From: Actinomadura sp. NAK00032 | Lineage (GTDB): Bacteria > Actinomycetota > Actinomycetes > Streptosporangiales > Streptosporangiaceae | Assembly (NCBI RefSeq): GCF_013364275.1 | Contig: NZ_CP054932.1 | Location: 2,480,001 to 2,544,000, forward strand | Direction: 5' to 3' | DNA length: 64,000 bases | In this document: in pieces, positions 61,259 to 64,000 of the stretch | How the letters are laid out: each line of letters starts with the position of its first letter | Position numbering within the stretch: the stretch's first letter is position 1 | The notes under the pieces: model-generated | Seen by the model: only the letters and a program-made list of their open reading frames with translations | Databases searched by the model: none | What the model was told of the DNA's origin: nothing | Translations under genes and position numbers: made by a program

Positions 61259-61327
61259 CTACATCCCATCGCAGTCTCGCAAGCAGACGGACCGTCACAA
61301 GCGGAAGGACCCTGGCAGGATGGACAT

Positions 61328-62497
61328 GTGCGACTGGCGAAACCACGCGAGCGCCCGGTCCCGTGGACTCCGGGCACGCGCTCGGCGAACGCGCTCCTGG
61401 CCGGCGGCTTGTTCGCGGTCACGGCCGCGCTGACGCTCGTATCGATCCAGACGGGCGCGTCCACGCGGATGCCCGTCTACGGCTGGGCGCTGATGGCGGT
61501 CGCGTGCGGCGCGCTCTACTTCCGCCTGAGCCACCCGGTCGCGGTCGCCGTCGTCACGTTCTTCGCGTGCGGCGCCTACTACCCGCTGGTGGAACCGGAC
61601 GGCCCGCTCGTGGTCGCCTTCGTGCTCGCGCTCTACACGGCGGCGGCCGAAGGGCACCTCGTGGCGTCCTCCGCGCTCGCGGCGGTCTCGATCGCCGGCT
61701 CCGTGGCCGCCGACCGGCACGACGACATCAACCACCTCGCCGACGCGGCGTCCTTCCTGCTCGCCGGCTGGTTCGTCGCCGTCGTCGCGATCGGCGGCGT
61801 CGTCCGCAACCGCCGCGCCTACCTGCGCGAGGCCGAGGAGCGCGCCCGGGTCGCCGAGCGCGGCCGGGAGGCCGAGGCCCGCCGCCGCGCCGTCGAGGAG
61901 CGGCTGCGCATCGCCCGCGAACTGCACGACGTCCTCGGCCACAACATCTCCCTGATCAACGTGCAGGCCGCCGCCGCGCTGCACGGACTGCGCCGCGAGC
62001 CCGAGCGCGCCGAGGAGGCCCTCACCGCCATCAAGAAGGCGAGCAAGGAGACGCTCCGCGAGATGCGCGCCACCCTCGGCGTCCTCCGCCAGGTCGACGA
62101 GGCCGCGCCCGTCGCGCCCGCCCCGGGCCTCGCCCGGCTGGACGAACTGACCGGCGGCATCGCCGCCGCCGGCCTGACGATCCGCACCGAGACCGAGGGC
62201 GAGCCGCGCCCCCTGCCCGCCGAGGCCGACCTCGCCGCGTACCGGATCGTCCAGGAGGCCCTCACCAACGTGACCCGGCACAGCGCCGCGTCCACCGCCG
62301 TCGTCCGCGTCGCCTACGCCGGCGCGCACGTGACCGTCACCGTGCAGGACGACGGGCAGCAGGCACCGGACGCGTCGTCCGAGGACGGCAGCGGCATCCG
62401 CGGGATGCGCGACCGCGCCGAGTCGCTCGGCGGCAGCCTGGAGGCCGGCCCCGCCCCGGACGGCGGCTTCACCGTCCGCGCCCGGCTCCCGCTCTAG
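61328..62497 (+). CDS. NarL-type sensor histidine kinase
   Basis: A 389-residue membrane kinase. About five to six hydrophobic segments occupy residues 20-165, with no large extracellular domain. The HisKA_3 phosphoacceptor is RIARELHDVLGHNISLINVQ; the ATPase domain shows AAYRIVQEALTNVTRHS (N box), VQDDGQ and GSGIRGMRDRAESLGGSLEA (G box). The GTG at 61328 gives VRLAKPRERP, with AGGATGG upstream. The next gene is on the opposite strand, so no cognate response regulator is adjacent. By position it is likely tied to the divergent ABC exporter. Confidence 0.88.
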   Translation: MRLAKPRERPVPWTPGTRSANALLAGGLFAVTAALTLVSIQTGASTRMPVYGWALMAVACGALYFRLSHPVAVAVVTFFACGAYYPLVEPDGPLVVAFVLALYTAAAEGHLVASSALAAVSIAGSVAADRHDDINHLADAASFLLAGWFVAVVAIGGVVRNRRAYLREAEERARVAERGREAEARRRAVEERLRIARELHDVLGHNISLINVQAAAALHGLRREPERAEEALTAIKKASKETLREMRATLGVLRQVDEAAPVAPAPGLARLDELTGGIAAAGLTIRTETEGEPRPLPAEADLAAYRIVQEALTNVTRHSAASTAVVRVAYAGAHVTVTVQDDGQQAPDASSEDGSGIRGMRDRAESLGGSLEAGPAPDGGFTVRARLPL

Positions 62498-62513
62498 CCC
62501 GCGCCGGCCACGG

Positions 62514-63323
62514 TCAGTCGGAGGTGTCGTCCTGGGTGGCCAGCGCCTCGTAGGCGGGAGCCAGGACGTCGGGGAGGGAGCGCCGTCGGATCTTGATCGG
62601 CGGCGGTGCGGCCACCTGGAGGACGAAGCCGTGCGGGACCGGGGGCGCGGGCGGTCGGTCGCGCAGGCGCGCCAGGCCGGACGGAGGCGTCCAGAACCCG
62701 GCGGCCGTGAGCGGTTCGTCCGCGACGTCGAGCGGGTCGGGTGCGGCGGCGGCGCCGCGCCGCAGGCCGGCGAGGAGCCGGTCGCGGCCCCGGCCGTTCC
62801 ACCGCAGGATGAGGAACGGGTCGTCGTCGAACGCCTCCGCGAGCAGGTACAGGACGGCGGCGGCGTGCTTGCACGGGTCGCCCCAGTCGGGGCAGTCGCA
62901 CATGAGGTGCAGGTCGGACGCCGAGCCGGGGAAGAGCGCGAGGCCGAGCTCGGCGAACACCCACTCGATCTCCGGCGGCATCTCCCCGGCCAGCAGCCGG
63001 GCCCGGAACACCGCGCGGGACGCCAGCTCCCGCTCGACGGCCCGCCAGTCCGCCTCGTCGATCGCGTCGATGCCGAGCGCGACCTCGTAGGGCTCGGGCG
63101 CCGAGCCGTGCACCTTCGCGGTGACCTCGTACGGCTCGACGCGCAGGTCGAACACGCTGCCCTTGCGGGCGTAGGTGCGGCCGCGCTGGAGGCGGCCCTT
63201 GTCGGCGAACGACTCGACGAGGTCGATGAAGCGCCGCGACCACCACTCGGTGCCGATCGAGCCGCGCTTGGTGCGGGCCCTGATGCCCTCGACGCCCCCG
63301 GCACCGCGCACGTCGTCGTCCAT
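62514..63323 (-). CDS. SWIM zinc-finger protein
   Basis: A 269-residue protein with a SWIM motif, LMCDCPDWGDPCKHAAAVLY (Cys-x-Cys...Cys-x-His). The N-terminal half contains WWSRRFIDLVESFADKGRLQ RG-type sequence followed by a beta-rich domain. SWIM proteins are found paired with SNF2 helicases in actinobacteria; the ATG overlaps the stop of the SNF2 gene (TGATG), as here. Probably acts with it on DNA. Confidence 0.88.
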   Translation of the reverse strand: MDDDVRGAGGVEGIRARTKRGSIGTEWWSRRFIDLVESFADKGRLQRGRTYARKGSVFDLRVEPYEVTAKVHGSAPEPYEVALGIDAIDEADWRAVERELASRAVFRARLLAGEMPPEIEWVFAELGLALFPGSASDLHLMCDCPDWGDPCKHAAAVLYLLAEAFDDDPFLILRWNGRGRDRLLAGLRRGAAAAPDPLDVADEPLTAAGFWTPPSGLARLRDRPPAPPVPHGFVLQVAAPPPIKIRRRSLPDVLAPAYEALATQDDTSD

Positions 63324-64000
63324 CAGTCGCTCACCGCCTCGGGGGACAGCCGCAGCACGTCGCGGAGCTCGGCGACCGACAGCTCGGTGAGCCAGTCCTC
63401 ACCGGTGCCGACGATCGACTCGGCGAGGGCCTTCTTGCGCTCGATCATCTCGTCGACGCGCTCCTCCATCGTGCCGACGCAGATGAACTTGCGGACCTGG
63501 ACGTTGCGCGTCTGGCCGATGCGGAACGCGCGGTCGGTGGCCTGGTCCTCGACGGCGGGGTTCCACCAGCGGTCGACGTGCACGACGTGGTTCGCCGCGG
63601 TCAGGGTCAGGCCCGTCCCGGCGGCCTTGAGGGACAGCAGGAACACCGCCGGCTCGGGATCGCCCTGGAAGTGCTGGACGAGGTCGTCGCGGGCCTGCTT
63701 GGACGTCCCGCCGTGCAGCCACAGGACGGGGCGCTCGAGGCGCGCGGCGAGGTAGGGCTGGAGCATCGAGCCGAACTCGGCGTACTGGGTGAAGACCAGG
63801 GCCTTCTCGCCCTGCTCCAGGACCTCGGCGCAGATCTCCTCCAGGCGCTGCAGCTTCCCGGAGCGGCCGGGGAGGCGCGAGCCGTCCTTCAGCAGCTGCG
63901 CCGGGTGGTTGCAGACCTGCTTGAGCTTCGCCATCGTCGCGAGGACGAGCCCGCGCCGCTGCTTCTCGTCGGCCTCGGCGATCTGCTGGAGCATGTCGTC
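63323..64000 (-). CDS. SNF2-family helicase, C-terminal part
   Basis: The 225 C-terminal residues of a DEAD/DEAH-type SNF2 helicase, open at the right edge. The helicase C lobe shows LVFTQYAEFGSMLQPYL, FLLSLKAAGTGLTLTAANHV and VHVDRWWNPAVEDQATDRAF with motif VI RIGQTRNV. Upstream domains lie beyond the window. It is followed at once by the SWIM gene. Role: ATP-driven DNA translocation, perhaps in repair or transcription. Confidence 0.92.
   Translation of the reverse strand, partial: DDMLQQIAEADEKQRRGLVLATMAKLKQVCNHPAQLLKDGSRLPGRSGKLQRLEEICAEVLEQGEKALVFTQYAEFGSMLQPYLAARLERPVLWLHGGTSKQARDDLVQHFQGDPEPAVFLLSLKAAGTGLTLTAANHVVHVDRWWNPAVEDQATDRAFRIGQTRNVQVRKFICVGTMEERVDEMIERKKALAESIVGTGEDWLTELSVAELRDVLRLSPEAVSD

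Overview
This window is high-GC (roughly 70 percent or more) actinobacterial chromosome. GTG and TTG starts, stop/start overlaps between co-oriented genes, an ergothioneine cluster, the GlgE alpha-glucan pathway and NarL-type and LAL-type regulators all fit. The gene mix suggests an Actinomadura/Thermomonosporaceae-like member of the Streptosporangiales, but that placement is inferred from gene content, not from a marker gene. I found no rRNA, tRNA, CRISPR array, transposase or phage gene.

Layout. 1-3571: egtA (3' part only), egtB, egtC and egtD for ergothioneine. 3618-6822: an SGNH lipoprotein, an acyltransferase-3 protein and a polytopic membrane protein. 6990-10175: a cysteine-dioxygenase-like cupin, a LacI-family regulator and an ammonia-lyase homologue with an altered MIO motif. 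Three tandem LacI-type operators lie between the first two. 10335-13796: an OpuC-type osmoprotectant ABC operon closed by a strong hairpin. 13848-20494: an IF-2-like protein without a G domain, a double-length Lrp/AsnC regulator, a VOC protein with a type B esterase, a phosphatase remnant, an epoxide hydrolase and a WYL regulator. 20623-28404: an MMPL transporter, two nearly identical DUF4189 membrane-anchored proteins, an MFS/TetR pair and an ABC-2 exporter.

28538-42298 is the histidine-utilisation region: an IclR regulator, hutH, hutU, an M20 amidohydrolase, hutF and hutI. Between hutF and hutI, which I would expect to be adjacent, lies a block of about 5.9 kb. It holds a large LAL/LuxR regulator and a cassette resembling the methylamine-dehydrogenase maturation set: a MauE-like membrane protein, a MauD-like thioredoxin with CSTC, a Tat-exported peptide with 10 cysteines in about 58 mature residues, a five-helix membrane protein and two small unknown proteins. 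A 15-bp-stem terminator closes it. I see no methylamine dehydrogenase large subunit, and the peptide has only one tryptophan, so it cannot form the usual TTQ cofactor. This is the best candidate in the window for an undescribed system: a dedicated pathway making a disulfide-rich exported polypeptide.

42340-46481 holds a flavin reductase, SppA, a PaaI-like thioesterase, a Nudix protein with a PIN/NYN-like C-terminal domain, and an ACT protein. 46521-58580 is alpha-glucan metabolism: glgB, and glgE-treS-pep2 on the minus strand, with glgP divergent. Trehalose is converted to maltose (TreS), phosphorylated (Pep2), polymerised (GlgE), branched (GlgB) and phosphorolysed (GlgP). glgB is cut off from pep2 by a GntR regulator, a 72-residue protein and a structured non-coding stretch. 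58577-64000: an XRE regulator with a membrane protein, an ABC-2 exporter divergent from an apparently orphan histidine kinase, and a SWIM protein with a partial SNF2 helicase.

A pattern not tied to one gene family is that several genes (egtD, hutH, hutI, the thioesterase, and the Nudix/ACT pair) are followed by short direct repeats that copy their own stop codon.
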